A DNA stretch of 64,000 bases from Streptomyces sp. 135 (GCF_020026305.1 NZ_CP075691.1:8768923-8832922), one strand, 5' to 3'. Counted from the first letter of the stretch, positions 8,586 through 17,846 are shown. Numbers and translations: made by a program. Notes: a model not told the origin generated them from the sequence alone.

Positions 8586-11500
8586 TTGCCGCAACGCACC
8601 GTCGGTGCGCGTGTTTCGCGTGCCCGGAAAAGAACCAGCTACGCCACCGCCACCGCTCTGGCGGCCGGCGCTCTGACGCTGTCCCTGCTGCCGGCTGCGG
8701 GCACCGCCGCGGCCGACGAGCCGGGGTCGGCGTGGGGCAAGGACGCCCCGTCGTTCACGATGCCCGACGTGAAGGTCGGGACGAACAAGCCTGTCGCACC
8801 GCAGGCCGAAGGCACGCCCTCCGACGAGGTCGCGGCCTGGCGTGCGCAGCAGAAGAAGCGCACTGAGGGCGGCTCGGCCCGCTCTGTCCGGGAGATCCCC
8901 GCTCACGTGCCCGAGGGGCAGGGCGATGTTCCGTGGCACAAGATCAGCAACTTCGCCATCACGGACGCACTCACGGCCCGGATCAACTTCTCCACCGGCA
9001 ACCTGATGCTGACCGCCACCGACTTCTCCATCGCCGGCGTCGGCCAGCAGCTGACTCTGGCCCGCACCTACAACTCCCTGGACGCGCCGTGGGGCAAAGT
9101 GTCCCAGCGCTGGTGGCAGCAGTACGAGCGCTACCTCCAGGTCCTCGAAAATGAAGTGGTCCTGTACGACGCCTCCGGCGATACCCTGCGCTTCAAGAAG
9201 GCCGCAGACGGCACCTTCACGACCCCCAAGGGCTACTCGAAGGAACTGAAGAAGAACACCGACGGCACCTACACCGTCACCAACTGGAAGTCGCACTCCA
9301 AGGACACCTACAACCAGCACGGCACCCTGACCAAGGTCACGGACAAGAACAAGGGCACCGTCACCGTCACCCAGCACGACGAGGGCGACGAGCACAAGGG
9401 CTTCAAACTGACCGAGACCCGCTCCGGCCGCTGGATCGACCTGCTCAAAACCGATGCCTCACAGTGGCAGGCCAAGGACAACTCCGGCCGCACCGCCGTC
9501 TTCGACCTCGACCCCGACGGCAACCTGCACAAGACCACCGATGCCGAAGGCAAGACCACCACCTTCGGCTACGACACCTCCAACCGCCTCACCAAAATCA
9601 CCACGGCAGAGGGCCGGGTCACCGTCTTCACTTACGACGAAGCCAACCGCGTCACCTCCATGCTGCGCGCCACCGAGCTCAACGGCACCGGCCACACCGG
9701 CCCCACCTGGAGCTACGCCTACAGCGCGGACTCGCCGACGGCCGCAGGTACGACGACGGTGACCGATCCGGAGGAGCACGCGACGAAGTACAAGCACGAC
9801 GGGGACGGTCAGGTCACCGATGTCACTGATGCGCTCGACCGGAACCGGAAGACGAAGTTCGACGCGAACCACAACGTCGACACGGCCACCGACGCGATGG
9901 GCACCGGTACCACCGGCGGCAACGTGACCGACTACGGGTTCAACACCCGCAACAACCTGGAGTCCATCAAGTCGCCGACCGGCGGGAAGTCGGTCACGAG
10001 CTGGCAGACGATCGCCGGTGGCGACGTACCGAAGGACTCGACGAACGCCGACGGCGAGAAGACCGCCTTCACCTACGACACGGCCGGCAACACGAAGTCG
10101 GTTGCTCAGACCGGCACGGGCGGCGGCAGCGTCTCGTACACCTACAACCCCGCGACTCCCACGTGCGGCGGGTTCGAGGGCCAGCGGTGCGCGGCCGAGA
10201 CGAAGATGTCGTCGACGAAGACAGTCAAGACGTCCTTCACCTACGACGCCAAGGGCAATCTGACCAAGGCCGTCCCGCCGAAGCCGCTAGGGGAGACCAC
10301 CTTCACGTACGACAGCCTGGGCCGCACCGAAACCCTCACTGACGGCCGCGGCATCAAGAAGGTCTTCACCTACGACAACCTCGACCGGATCACGACGGTC
10401 TCCACCAGCAACGGGACGGTCCGCTACTGGTATGACGGTGACGGCAACCTGCGCCAGCGCGACGACTCCACCGGCACCATCACCTACCGGTTCGACCCAC
10501 TCCAGCGCGAAACCATCCGCACCCTGCAGGACGGTTCGCAGACCCTGCTCGCCTACACCCCGGCGGGCAACGTCGACTACTACCAGGACCCGGCCGGCAA
10601 GGTCGACTACACCTGGAACGAGGTCAACAAGCTCAAGGACCTCAAGGATCCGCAGGGCCGGATGACAACGTACAAGTACAACCGCAACGATGTTCGTACC
10701 GAGACCACCTACTCCGGCGGCACGGTGCAGACGGTCGACGTCGACAACTCCAGCCGCCCGAAGAAGATCACGGCCAAGTCCGGCAAGGGCACCCTGGTCG
10801 ACCTCGCCTACACCTACGGATACGGCACCGACGCCAAGACCGACGGCGACAAGATCCGCACTCTGGCCGACGCCGTGGCGGGCACGAAGACCAGCTACAC
10901 CTACGACGGCGCCGGCCGCTTCTCCTACGCCGCCGAGAACAAGGGCACCGCGCTCAACTCGTCCTGGCAGTACTGCTACGACCTGGCGGGCAACCTCACC
11001 AGCCAGGGCACCGCCGAGGGCTGCCCGCGCGGTACGACGTACACCGTCAACGACGCCCAGCAGATCACCGGCAAGAACGGCTCCACCACCAACTGGTCCT
11101 ACGACCTCGAGGGCAACGAGACCGCCGGCGCCTCCACCCCGGAGGGCACCCGGACCGGCGAGAAGTGGTCGGATCACAGCCAGCTCACCTCGCTTACCGT
11201 GGGCGGCAAGACGTACACGGGCCAGTACGGCTCCACCGACCAGAGCGAGCGCGTCAAGCTCGGCGACACCTTCTTCCACAACGGCCCCCTGGGCCTGTCC
11301 GCCATATCCACCGGCGGTGTGGACACCGGCTTCAACCGCGAGCCCGGGGGCACACTCAACTCCATGACCCGGGACGGGAAGACGTACTTCTACCTCAGCG
11401 ACGCGATCGGTTCCGTCGTCGCGCTCGCGGACGAGTCCGGTACGAAGGTCAACTCCTACTCCTACAGTCCCCGCGGAGTCACCCGGGCAGCGACCAGCGA

Positions 11501-11879
11501 AAAGATCGCACAGCCCTACCAGTTTGCTGGCGGCTACCAGGACCCGACCGGCCTGTACCACTACTCCGCCCGTTACTACGATCCCAACATCGGCCGCTTC
11601 ACCCAGCCCGACCCCTCCGGCCAGGAACAGAACCCCTACCTGTATGCGGCAGGTGACCCTGTCAACAACATCGATCCCACCGGTCTTTGGCCTGAGTTCG
11701 TTAAAGCATCGGCCCGCTTCGTCAAAGACAAGGGACCCCGATTCCTGGGCAGGGCCTCAAGCGTGGCACCGGCCGGGTGTTATGCAAAGAAGGCGTGGGA
11801 GGACACCGATAACTCGCTCAAGGATGAAGCAAAGGACCTGAACAGCTGCTTCAACCCGTACGCGTGGGCGACTGAGTGA
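8586..11879 (+). CDS. secreted RHS/YD-repeat protein
   Basis: A 1097-residue secreted protein. It starts at TTG 8586 behind GGGGGGAAG and has a twin-arginine-like basic N-region, hydrophobic core and cleavage near TAAA-DE. Residues about 110-240 match the domain that precedes RHS repeats (NLMLTATDFSIAGVGQQLTL). Residues about 300-950 hold many YD repeats (for example YDTSNRLTKITTAEGR, YDNLDRITTV), forming the usual RHS beta-cocoon. The RHS core end is YYDPNIGRFTQPD then NNIDPTGLWP. Only about 60 residues follow, far shorter than most toxin tips (ending CFNPYAWATE), so the effector is either a very small domain or truncated. The next gene, 13 bp on, is a candidate immunity protein. Confidence 0.92.
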   Translation: MPQRTVGARVSRARKRTSYATATALAAGALTLSLLPAAGTAAADEPGSAWGKDAPSFTMPDVKVGTNKPVAPQAEGTPSDEVAAWRAQQKKRTEGGSARSVREIPAHVPEGQGDVPWHKISNFAITDALTARINFSTGNLMLTATDFSIAGVGQQLTLARTYNSLDAPWGKVSQRWWQQYERYLQVLENEVVLYDASGDTLRFKKAADGTFTTPKGYSKELKKNTDGTYTVTNWKSHSKDTYNQHGTLTKVTDKNKGTVTVTQHDEGDEHKGFKLTETRSGRWIDLLKTDASQWQAKDNSGRTAVFDLDPDGNLHKTTDAEGKTTTFGYDTSNRLTKITTAEGRVTVFTYDEANRVTSMLRATELNGTGHTGPTWSYAYSADSPTAAGTTTVTDPEEHATKYKHDGDGQVTDVTDALDRNRKTKFDANHNVDTATDAMGTGTTGGNVTDYGFNTRNNLESIKSPTGGKSVTSWQTIAGGDVPKDSTNADGEKTAFTYDTAGNTKSVAQTGTGGGSVSYTYNPATPTCGGFEGQRCAAETKMSSTKTVKTSFTYDAKGNLTKAVPPKPLGETTFTYDSLGRTETLTDGRGIKKVFTYDNLDRITTVSTSNGTVRYWYDGDGNLRQRDDSTGTITYRFDPLQRETIRTLQDGSQTLLAYTPAGNVDYYQDPAGKVDYTWNEVNKLKDLKDPQGRMTTYKYNRNDVRTETTYSGGTVQTVDVDNSSRPKKITAKSGKGTLVDLAYTYGYGTDAKTDGDKIRTLADAVAGTKTSYTYDGAGRFSYAAENKGTALNSSWQYCYDLAGNLTSQGTAEGCPRGTTYTVNDAQQITGKNGSTTNWSYDLEGNETAGASTPEGTRTGEKWSDHSQLTSLTVGGKTYTGQYGSTDQSERVKLGDTFFHNGPLGLSAISTGGVDTGFNREPGGTLNSMTRDGKTYFYLSDAIGSVVALADESGTKVNSYSYSPRGVTRAATSEKIAQPYQFAGGYQDPTGLYHYSARYYDPNIGRFTQPDPSGQEQNPYLYAAGDPVNNIDPTGLWPEFVKASARFVKDKGPRFLGRASSVAPAGCYAKKAWEDTDNSLKDEAKDLNSCFNPYAWATE

Positions 11880-11892
11880 GAGGAAAATAATA

Positions 11893-12111
11893 GTGAGCCC
11901 GGAAAAGTATGCCAACGGCACTAAAAGCGCTTTATGGCTTACCTTTTCACTCGCGGTTATGTTGAACCTGGCAGAAGCGCTGTGGCACCCGCCTGGCAAC
12001 GCGTGGCTTGCCGTACGCGTCACCGTGTCAGTGCTCTTCACCGCTGTCCTGATTGCATGCATTGGGCTCTGGATGGTTCGGCATCGACAACGCGGAACAA
12101 GGACAAAGTAG
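11893..12111 (+). CDS. small two-helix membrane protein, possible immunity
   Basis: 72 residues from GTG 11893, with AGAGGAAAA upstream. Two hydrophobic segments are visible (ALWLTFSLAVMLNLAEALW and VSVLFTAVLIACIGLWMV), and the tail HRQRGTRTK is basic and probably cytoplasmic. It lies 13 bp downstream of the RHS gene and immediately before a strong terminator, so the two form one transcript. In RHS systems the gene following the toxin tip is usually the immunity protein, and a membrane protein would fit a membrane-acting tip. No family recognised. Confidence 0.6.
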   Translation: MSPEKYANGTKSALWLTFSLAVMLNLAEALWHPPGNAWLAVRVTVSVLFTAVLIACIGLWMVRHRQRGTRTK

Positions 12112-12112
12112 A

Positions 12113-12148
12113 CGAGGGCCCCGACCGGACATCTGGTCGGGGCCCTCG
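12113..12148 (+). terminator. intrinsic-type terminator of the RHS transcript
   Basis: A perfect 14-bp stem (12113-12126 with 12135-12148) and an 8-base loop begin 2 bp after the stop codon of the small membrane protein. No long T run follows, as is usual in Streptomyces. Confidence 0.8.
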
Positions 12149-12363
12149 CGCTTCCGGAGTCAGTTGCTGGCGCGCACGTGTTCCTGCAGGGCTTAGACCC
12201 GGCCTGCAGCACTGACCGCGCCACTCATACTCCTGGCGCCCGGAGCCGGGATAGCGGTCATCCGCTACAAGCACTTCAAGCACCGTTAGGACCGACACGT
12301 GTGGGGCCCGCAGGCCTCACACGGGCAGTGACCGAGGTGATGCAGGTGAAGATGGGGCTAACC

Positions 12364-12477
12364 ATGGCTCGCGGCGTCTATGAGGTCAGCAGTACGACCG
12401 ACCTTGTGGTGCTCATCGTTCTTGCCATTGTGATTTTGGTCGGCATGGTGTGGTGGGCACGGCGCCGCCGCAACTAG
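12364..12477 (+). CDS. single-pass membrane mini-protein
   Basis: 37 residues: a short polar head, one transmembrane helix (LVVLIVLAIVILVGMVWW) and a basic tail ARRRRN. In-frame ATGs at 12340 and 12352 could add up to eight residues; 12364 has GGGG six bases upstream. A strong terminator follows about 70 bp later, supporting a real transcript. Such single-helix micro-proteins are common and uncharacterised in Streptomyces. Confidence 0.5.
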   Translation: MARGVYEVSSTTDLVVLIVLAIVILVGMVWWARRRRN

Positions 12478-12550
12478 GTCATCAGCCCCACACCTCACCT
12501 GAAGACGAACGTTCTCATGAAGAGGTGACGCTGCTCGCTGCCGGTCTCAT

Positions 12551-12588
12551 AGGGCCCCGGCTGGTCTTCTCCGCCCAGCCGGGGCCCT
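12551..12588 (+). terminator. strong hairpin terminator
   Basis: A 14-bp perfect stem (12551-12564 with 12575-12588) with a 10-base loop lies after the mini-protein gene. It has the same GGGCCCC core as the terminator at 12113. Confidence 0.75.
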
Positions 12589-12604
12589 GGTACGTCCCCT
12601 CTCC

Positions 12605-12988
12605 GTGGCCGCCTCGCCGACCACGTCCGCACCGTGTCGTATGCCCCGGACGCCGGCCGACTCAGCTGTGCCCGGAGTCGACGGCCTGGACGACGAGGGC
12701 CCGCCTGGAGCAGCCCCGGATCGTCGCGGCCAACAAGGCAGCGGGCGCACCGTCGTGAACTCTCTGCGGATTCGAGGCACTCCTACGTCGACGGCCAGAC
12801 CCTCACCCAGCCCCGCGGCCTTGGACATCTCGACCACATGGTGCCGCTCGCCGAAGCCTGGGACTCCGGCGCCAGCACCTGGAGTGCCCAGCGCCGCAAG
12901 GCCTACGCCAACCACCTCGGCGCAGGCGCTGCGGGAACTGGCTGCTGGGTGCGGGCAGGAGACGGTGGAGTACGAGCCCGCCGGCTGA
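12605..12988 (+). pseudogene. decayed copy of the secreted HNH nuclease
   Basis: Translation in shifting frames recovers pieces nearly identical to the nuclease encoded at 7544-8215: YVDGQTLTQPRGL, HMVPLAEAWDSGASTWS, QRRKAYANHLG and, after a deletion, ALRELAAGCGQETVEYEPAG. The signal peptide region and the SNRSKSDQDPAEW segment are missing. This is a paralogue or duplicated relic on the opposite side of the RHS locus. Confidence 0.75.
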
Positions 12989-13231
12989 CCCTCGCGTCTC
13001 TGCCCTCGGCGTCCGGGGGGCGTCCGGCATGGCACTTGGCGGACATCCCCCTGGGCGGCACCGGCGCCGTGCCGAGCCCGGCGATCAGTGTGCACCACGT
13101 GTAGATCCCAGCGTCTGGGAGAACCTCACGGTTCCCTCAAGTGTCTAGTGCTCTGACCGCATAGGTTGGCCGGTTTGGTGATCGTGGCGGTTGGATGGGT
13201 GGTGACGTCCGATCCAACCGCTGGAGGTGCG

Positions 13232-14353
13232 GTGGCCGAGCCTGTCCGCGTGCGCAGACTGACCGACCAGGAGGGGCAGAAGCTGCAGCAGATCGTGCGT
13301 CGGGGCAGCACCAGCTCGGTGCGTTACCGGCGCGCGATGATGCTGCTGGCCTCGGCCGGCGGGAACCGGGTGCCCGTGATCGCCCAGCTGGTGCAGGCCG
13401 ACGAGGACACTGTCCGGGACGTGATCCACCGGTTCAACGAGATGGGCCTGGCCTGTCTGGACCCTAGGTGGGCGGGAGGCCGTCCCCGCCAACTCAGCCC
13501 TGACGACGAAGACTTCGTCATCCAGACGGCCATCACCCGCCCGGCCAAGCTCGGCCAGCCCTTCACCCGCTGGTCCCTGCGCAAGCTCGTCGCCTACCTG
13601 CGCAAAGCCCACGGCCACGTGGTCCGCATCGGCCGCGAGGCGTTACGCTGCCTGCTCGCCCGCCGCGGCATTACCTTCCAGCGCATCAAGACATGGAAGG
13701 TCCCCGGACCCCGACCGCGAGGCGAAGCTGGACCGGATCGAGGAGGTCCTCGACCGCTTCTCCGACCGGGTCTTCGCCTTCGACGAGTTCGGCCCGCTCG
13801 GGATCCGTCCCACCGCGGGCTCAGGCTGGGCTGAGCAGAAGCGCCCCGACCGGCTGCCCGCCACCTACCACCGCACCCACGGCGTGCGCTACTTCCACGG
13901 CTGCTACTCGATCGGCGACGACACCCTGTGGGGCGTCAACCGCCGCAGAAAGGGCGCGCCGCCAACACGCTGGCCGCGCTGAAGTCGATCCGCGCTGCCC
14001 GGCCCGACGGCGCCCCGATCTACGTGATCCTGGACAACCTGTCCGCCCACAAAGGCGCCGACATCCGCCGCTGGGCGAGGAAGAACAAGGTCGAGCTGTG
14101 CTTCACCCCGACCTATGCATCCTGGGCGAACCCGATCGAAGCCCACTTCGGACCGCTTCGGCAGTTCACCATCGCCAACTCCCACCACCCCAACCACACC
14201 GTCCAGACACGGGCCCTGCACGCCTACCTGCGCTGGCGCAACGCCAACGCCCGCCACCGCGACGTCCTGTCCGCCGAACGACGTGAACGCGCCCGCATCC
14301 GCAGCGAGAAGGGCATCCGCTGGGGCGGACGTCCCCTCAAGACCGCAGCGTGA
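13232..14353 (+). pseudogene. IS630-family transposase, two frameshifts
   Basis: GTG 13232 with GGAGGTG upstream opens an IS630 transposase: HTH region RRLTDQEGQKLQQIVRRG through QADEDTVRDVIHRFNEMG, then the winged linker. After KTWK (about 13690) the frame shifts; the catalytic segment RVFAFDEFGPLGIRP follows in another frame; near 13945 it shifts back to read PIYVILDNLSAHKGADIRRW and the E-containing TYASWANPIEAHFG. All DDE parts are present, but the reading frame is broken twice, so the enzyme is inactive as read. Confidence 0.85.
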
Positions 14354-14399
14354 GCGCACTTCCCACCCAGTGCACGGCTCCTCGTGAAAGGCTGGGAGC

Positions 14400-14957
14400 A
14401 TGATGGGCGGACCGTCTGAGAACCCAGAACTCTGGGCCTTCCTGGAATCACTGCACCGCGGCGAGTTCCTTTCCGGCACCGTCACAGCGATCGAACGGTT
14501 CGGTGTGTTCGTTGCGCTGGACGACAGCCCCGACCATCCGGTCTTCCCTGGCGTCGGGTTCATCTCCTTCGCTGAGCTGTCCTGGCGACGTTTCGACGCA
14601 GCCTCCGATGTCGTGCAGATCGGACAGCGCCTCTCATGCGAGTTCCTCCAGTTCGACACGTGGAACCTGGAGGCCAGACTGTCCTTGAAAGCCACACAGC
14701 CGGACCCCTTTCAGGTATTCGCTGACACCATCGCGGTGGGGCAGAAACTGCCTGGCCAGGTCACCAAGCTGATCCCGTTCGGCGTCTTCGTCCAGGTCAC
14801 CGACGGCATCGAGGGACTGGTTCACTTGCGAGAGCTCGCCTGGACACCGGTGGAGACTCCATCAGATGTCGTCCAGGTCGGCGACAAGATCACGGTGGTC
14901 GTCACCGAGATCGACCGAGAGCGACGCAGGCTAGTACTGCAACGGTCTTTGTTGTGA
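14400..14957 (+). pseudogene. two-S1-domain RNA-binding protein, split by IS
   Basis: The protein has two S1/OB-fold RNA-binding domains. The first is GEFLSGTVTAIERFGVFVAL through VQIGQRLSCEFLQFD; the second is GQKLPGQVTKLIPFGVFVQV through VQVGDKITVVVTEIDRERRRL. An IS701-type element inserted at CTAG (14931-14934) replaced the last residues with LVLQRSLL. Joining across the element (16333-16371) restores a normal S1 ending, LALSRRQGSSAGV then TGA, so the original gene ended at 16371. Only about 13 residues are lost and the truncated protein could still fold. Start ATG 14400 or 14403. Confidence 0.85.
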
Positions 14958-16329
14958 TGGTTGTTCGGGGTGTGGGGGTGGGTGTCCGCGTCGTGTGTAG
15001 TGGCTGGTGCGGGCTTGCTGTTGACGTCGTCGTCGCCAGGCTGACCAGTGCAGGATGTGGTCGATGGACACCGGTCGGCGGTTGGTGAGGCGGGTGATCA
15101 GGCGTCTGATCTCGGCGAGGCTGAGGTGGATGAGCTCGGAGGATCCGTTTCTGCTTTGTGTGTGTCCAGTTGCCGGGCCCGCAGGACGGTCAGGCAGGCG
15201 TGGGCGGCCATGGCCAGGGTCATGTGGCGGTGCCAGCCGTCGTAGCGGCGGACCTGGTACTCATCCAGGCCGCACTCGCCCTTCGCGGTCTGGAAGCACT
15301 CCTCAATGGCCCAGCGGCTGCCCGCGACGCGGATCAGTTCGTCCAGCGTGGTGCCTGCCGGGCAGTAGGCGATGTAGTAAGAGATCTCCTCGGTAAGCGA
15401 ACGCTTCGGCGGGCGATGACCCAGTGTTGCCGGTCGGGCCGGTGCCAGGGCGGACCTCCACTCGGGCCCAGTCGTAGACCCGTGGGCCATGGGCCCCGTT
15501 GCCGCAGGAACGGCGCTTCCACTTCTGTCTGGGCAGGCCGGGAAAAGATCGTGGACGGGGTGGTCGATGGACCAGCGGGTGACGACGGTGTCGTGCCGGG
15601 TGGTGGCCATGACATGGAAGACGTCGGCCTGTTCCAGCTCGAAGCGCCAGCCCTTGCTGTAGCCGTAGGCGGCATCGGCCGTCACCCATCCGAACGGGAT
15701 CCTGTCGTGGATCGCCCGGCGGACCATCGCTTTGGCCATGGCTACCTTCGTCTCGAAGGCGACAGTGTCCTTGATGCCAGCTTGTCGGCACCTTTCCCGG
15801 TCGTCGGTCCAGGAGGTGGGCAGATACAAACGGCGGTCGATCAACGTGCGTCCGCGGCTGCGCGTAGGCGAGAACACACCGATCTGACTGTTCTCGGTGC
15901 GACCGGCGGTGCCGGAGTATTGACGTTGCACCCCGGCCGAGCGGATGCCCTTCTTGAGGAATCCGGTGTCATCGATGATCAGGACGGCATCCCGGTCTCC
16001 GAGGTGCTCAACGACGTAGTCGCGCACGTCGTCAAGGACTTCGTCGGCGTCCCACTCGATCCGGTTCAGCAGCCGGTGGATCCGGTCAGGGCCCGCGTGC
16101 CCGGCTTCTTCCGCGAGTGTCCAGCCGTTCTTCCGCTCCAGCGGAGCGATCAGCCCCCGCATATAGGCAAGCGCCGACTGCCGCGGCTCTTCCCTGTTGA
16201 ACCGGTGCACGAACCGCTCGTGCACCGCACCCAGTTCCCCGGCCCACAACGTGACATCAGCAAGCTCCCCGCCCATAACCACATAGACGACCAAGCTGGC
16301 CACCAGTCACGCCAAAGACCGTTGCAGTA
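14935..16329. mobile_element. IS701-family insertion sequence
   Basis: The element is about 1395 bp. The arms 14931-14951 and 16313-16333 are perfect 21-bp reverse complements, made of 17-bp terminal inverted repeats plus CTAG on each side. CTAG at 14931-14934 and 16330-16333 is the target duplication, and the IS701 family is known for 4-bp YTAR duplications. It encodes one leftward transposase and interrupts the S1-domain gene. Confidence 0.88.
15098..16303 (-). CDS. IS701-family transposase (internally frame-damaged)
   Basis: A 401-residue DDE transposase. It has an N-terminal RFVHRFNREEPRQSALAYMR, the first catalytic aspartate in AVLIIDDTGFLKKG, a second in FGWVTADAAYGYSKGWR, and the glutamate region SRWAIEECFQTAKGECGLDE. 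Between about 15420 and 15545 the family sequence is found in the other two frames (PGLPRQKWKRRSCGNG and VYDWARVEV), so two compensating indels replace about 40 residues with unrelated sequence. The ORF stays open but the enzyme is probably inactive. An alternative start is the ATG coding MGGELADVT. Confidence 0.8.
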   Translation of the reverse strand: MASLVVYVVMGGELADVTLWAGELGAVHERFVHRFNREEPRQSALAYMRGLIAPLERKNGWTLAEEAGHAGPDRIHRLLNRIEWDADEVLDDVRDYVVEHLGDRDAVLIIDDTGFLKKGIRSAGVQRQYSGTAGRTENSQIGVFSPTRSRGRTLIDRRLYLPTSWTDDRERCRQAGIKDTVAFETKVAMAKAMVRRAIHDRIPFGWVTADAAYGYSKGWRFELEQADVFHVMATTRHDTVVTRWSIDHPVHDLFPACPDRSGSAVPAATGPMAHGSTTGPEWRSALAPARPATLGHRPPKRSLTEEISYYIAYCPAGTTLDELIRVAGSRWAIEECFQTAKGECGLDEYQVRRYDGWHRHMTLAMAAHACLTVLRARQLDTHKAETDPPSSSTSASPRSDA

Positions 16330-16561
16330 CTAGCCCTCTCCCGACGACAAGGCTCATCCGCCGGCGTGTGATGCGCTGCCTTCCTGCGACAGCTCCCTTG
16401 CGCGAGTGTTCCTGAACGTCTGCTCAGTCAAAGGAGGCACACTCCCCAGGCCGGTGAACCTTTGCGGTCACAGCACTAGCGCTCCTACCTGCACTTATGT
16501 TGTGATCATGGCGACCGCGGCCCCGGGTAAGGGGCCGCTTCTTTCTGTCAGGGGGGACCTT

Positions 16562-17254
16562 ATGAGGAACCGCGCAACCAGAGTCGTCGCAGTCACCACC
16601 GGCCTGCTGATCATGGGCAGTCCAGCGACGGCGTTCGCGGATGACAGCCGGATAGCCGCTCCCGTAGTCGCCGATGGTGCGGCTGTGGAGCCCGGGACAG
16701 TGACAGAGGCGCCGTCCTCGGGTGCGGAGGTGGCGCCAGGGGTGGATGCCGGCGGCGCGCTGGACGAGGACATGCCGATCCCCGGTGAGACTGACGGGCC
16801 TGATCTGGGTGACCCCATCGGGCCGACGAGCGAAGACTGCCCAACCGGCCGCTTCGTGCGCATCACGAAGAATCTCAAGAACACCATGTCCGTCAAGTAC
16901 TCGACGTACGCGACGAATGACACGGGGCGTTCCATGGATTACAAGTTCACGTCCAAGCGGTCTGGTACGACGACCCTCGGCGCCTCCCTCACCCTGAGCT
17001 CCGAGCTCAAGGTCCTGTGGCTGGGCAAGGTCAAGGCCGATGTCCAAACCTCGGCCACGAAAAGCTGGACCTCAGAGCTGGGAGTCGAGATCGGAGGAAA
17101 GGTGAAGCCGCACTCGACGGTCAGGGGTGAGTACGGCATCAAGAAGGAAAAGGTCTACGGCTACAGCGGGACGCGCTACACCAACTGCTCCGTCGGCCAC
17201 AAGCAGTACGTGACCTTCTGGGCCCCGTACCGCGAGGGATGGACCGTTCACTAA
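16562..17254 (+). CDS. secreted beta-rich hypothetical protein
   Basis: A 230-residue precursor with GGGGGGA five bases before ATG 16562. A signal peptide ends near ATAFA-DD, followed by an acidic, proline/glycine-rich linker to about residue 95. The C-terminal 130 residues are threonine/serine-rich alternating strands (TTTLGASLTLSSELKVLWLG, ADVQTSATKSWTSELGVEIG, HSTVRGEYGIKKEKVYGYSG). This pattern is seen in aerolysin-like and other secreted beta proteins of Streptomyces; I do not claim pore formation. It carries its own terminator and is followed by a lipoprotein gene. Confidence 0.75.
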   Translation: MRNRATRVVAVTTGLLIMGSPATAFADDSRIAAPVVADGAAVEPGTVTEAPSSGAEVAPGVDAGGALDEDMPIPGETDGPDLGDPIGPTSEDCPTGRFVRITKNLKNTMSVKYSTYATNDTGRSMDYKFTSKRSGTTTLGASLTLSSELKVLWLGKVKADVQTSATKSWTSELGVEIGGKVKPHSTVRGEYGIKKEKVYGYSGTRYTNCSVGHKQYVTFWAPYREGWTVH

Positions 17255-17264
17255 ATTCCGTCCA

Positions 17265-17297
17265 CGCCCGTCCGGCGCAGTTGCAGCCGGACGGGCG
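17265..17297 (+). terminator. hairpin terminator
   Basis: A perfect 12-bp stem (17265-17276 with 17286-17297) with a 9-base loop lies 10 bp after the secreted-protein stop and 21 bp before the lipoprotein start. Confidence 0.75.
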
Positions 17298-17318
17298 CAC
17301 CTCTCAGGAGACCACCCC

Positions 17319-17789
17319 ATGGACCGAAAACTGGCCGCATCCCTTGCCTTGCTCCCCCTGGTACTCATTGCTGCCTGCTCGAGCAGTGATGAGGGATCCT
17401 CTGGTCCCACCAGCAGCGTGTCTCAACCGAGCCGTACGGGGGACGCGTCGCCCGCGCCAAGCCGCGGCGACAAGGTGGAGAAGAGTCTGCGACTCCCCGC
17501 TCACCCGAAGTACCTCGTCCCGGTGCGTAACGGCGCAGGGAGTGAAGACCTGCCCGACTTCACACCCGCCAAAAAGGTGTACACGGTGCACGTCAAGTGT
17601 TCTGGCGTCAGCACTATGCAGATTATTAAGCGTGAGCGTCCGAAAGATAATCCGAGCCGCATCGACTGCAAAAGCCCGGTCACTATCGGACGGGTTTACA
17701 TCGACCCGTCGAAGCAGAAGCTGGCTGTCCAGGCGGGTGACAATGCTCGATGGGCCTTGGCGATCGTTGATGGACAGCGTCCCTTCTAA
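17319..17789 (+). CDS. small lipoprotein, unknown function
   Basis: A 156-residue precursor starting at ATG 17319, with AGGAG nine bases upstream. The lipobox is LIAAC, so Cys20 should be lipidated and the protein anchored outside the membrane. A serine-rich linker leads to a C-terminal globular part with two cysteines (HVKCSGVS, RIDCKSPVT) that could form a disulfide. No enzymatic motif seen. Confidence 0.75.
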   Translation: MDRKLAASLALLPLVLIAACSSSDEGSSGPTSSVSQPSRTGDASPAPSRGDKVEKSLRLPAHPKYLVPVRNGAGSEDLPDFTPAKKVYTVHVKCSGVSTMQIIKRERPKDNPSRIDCKSPVTIGRVYIDPSKQKLAVQAGDNARWALAIVDGQRPF

Positions 17790-17846
17790 GAAGCAAGACC
17801 GGCTCTCGCGGGTGCGCGTCTCTATCTGCCTGCCCTGTTTCGCTCA

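Larger units (their letters stand above)
13145..16479. mobile_element. IS630-type ends enclosing transposase relic and passenger
   Basis: Imperfect 29-bp inverted repeats (13145-13173 and 16451-16479, 25 of 29 matching) bound this segment, and each end has a TA at its outer edge (13146-13147 and 16477-16478), as expected for IS630/mariner-type insertion. Inside lie a twice-frameshifted IS630 transposase, an S1-domain gene 46 bp downstream, and an IS701-type element inserted into that gene. Removing the latter leaves about 1.94 kb. Either this was an IS630 element with a passenger gene, or two IS630 relics happen to flank the S1 gene. Confidence 0.5.

Noticed and set aside
7869..9395. 508-residue minus-strand ORF opposite the HNH and RHS genes
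   Set aside because: Low-complexity valine/glycine and arginine-rich translation; an antisense shadow of two well-supported plus-strand genes.
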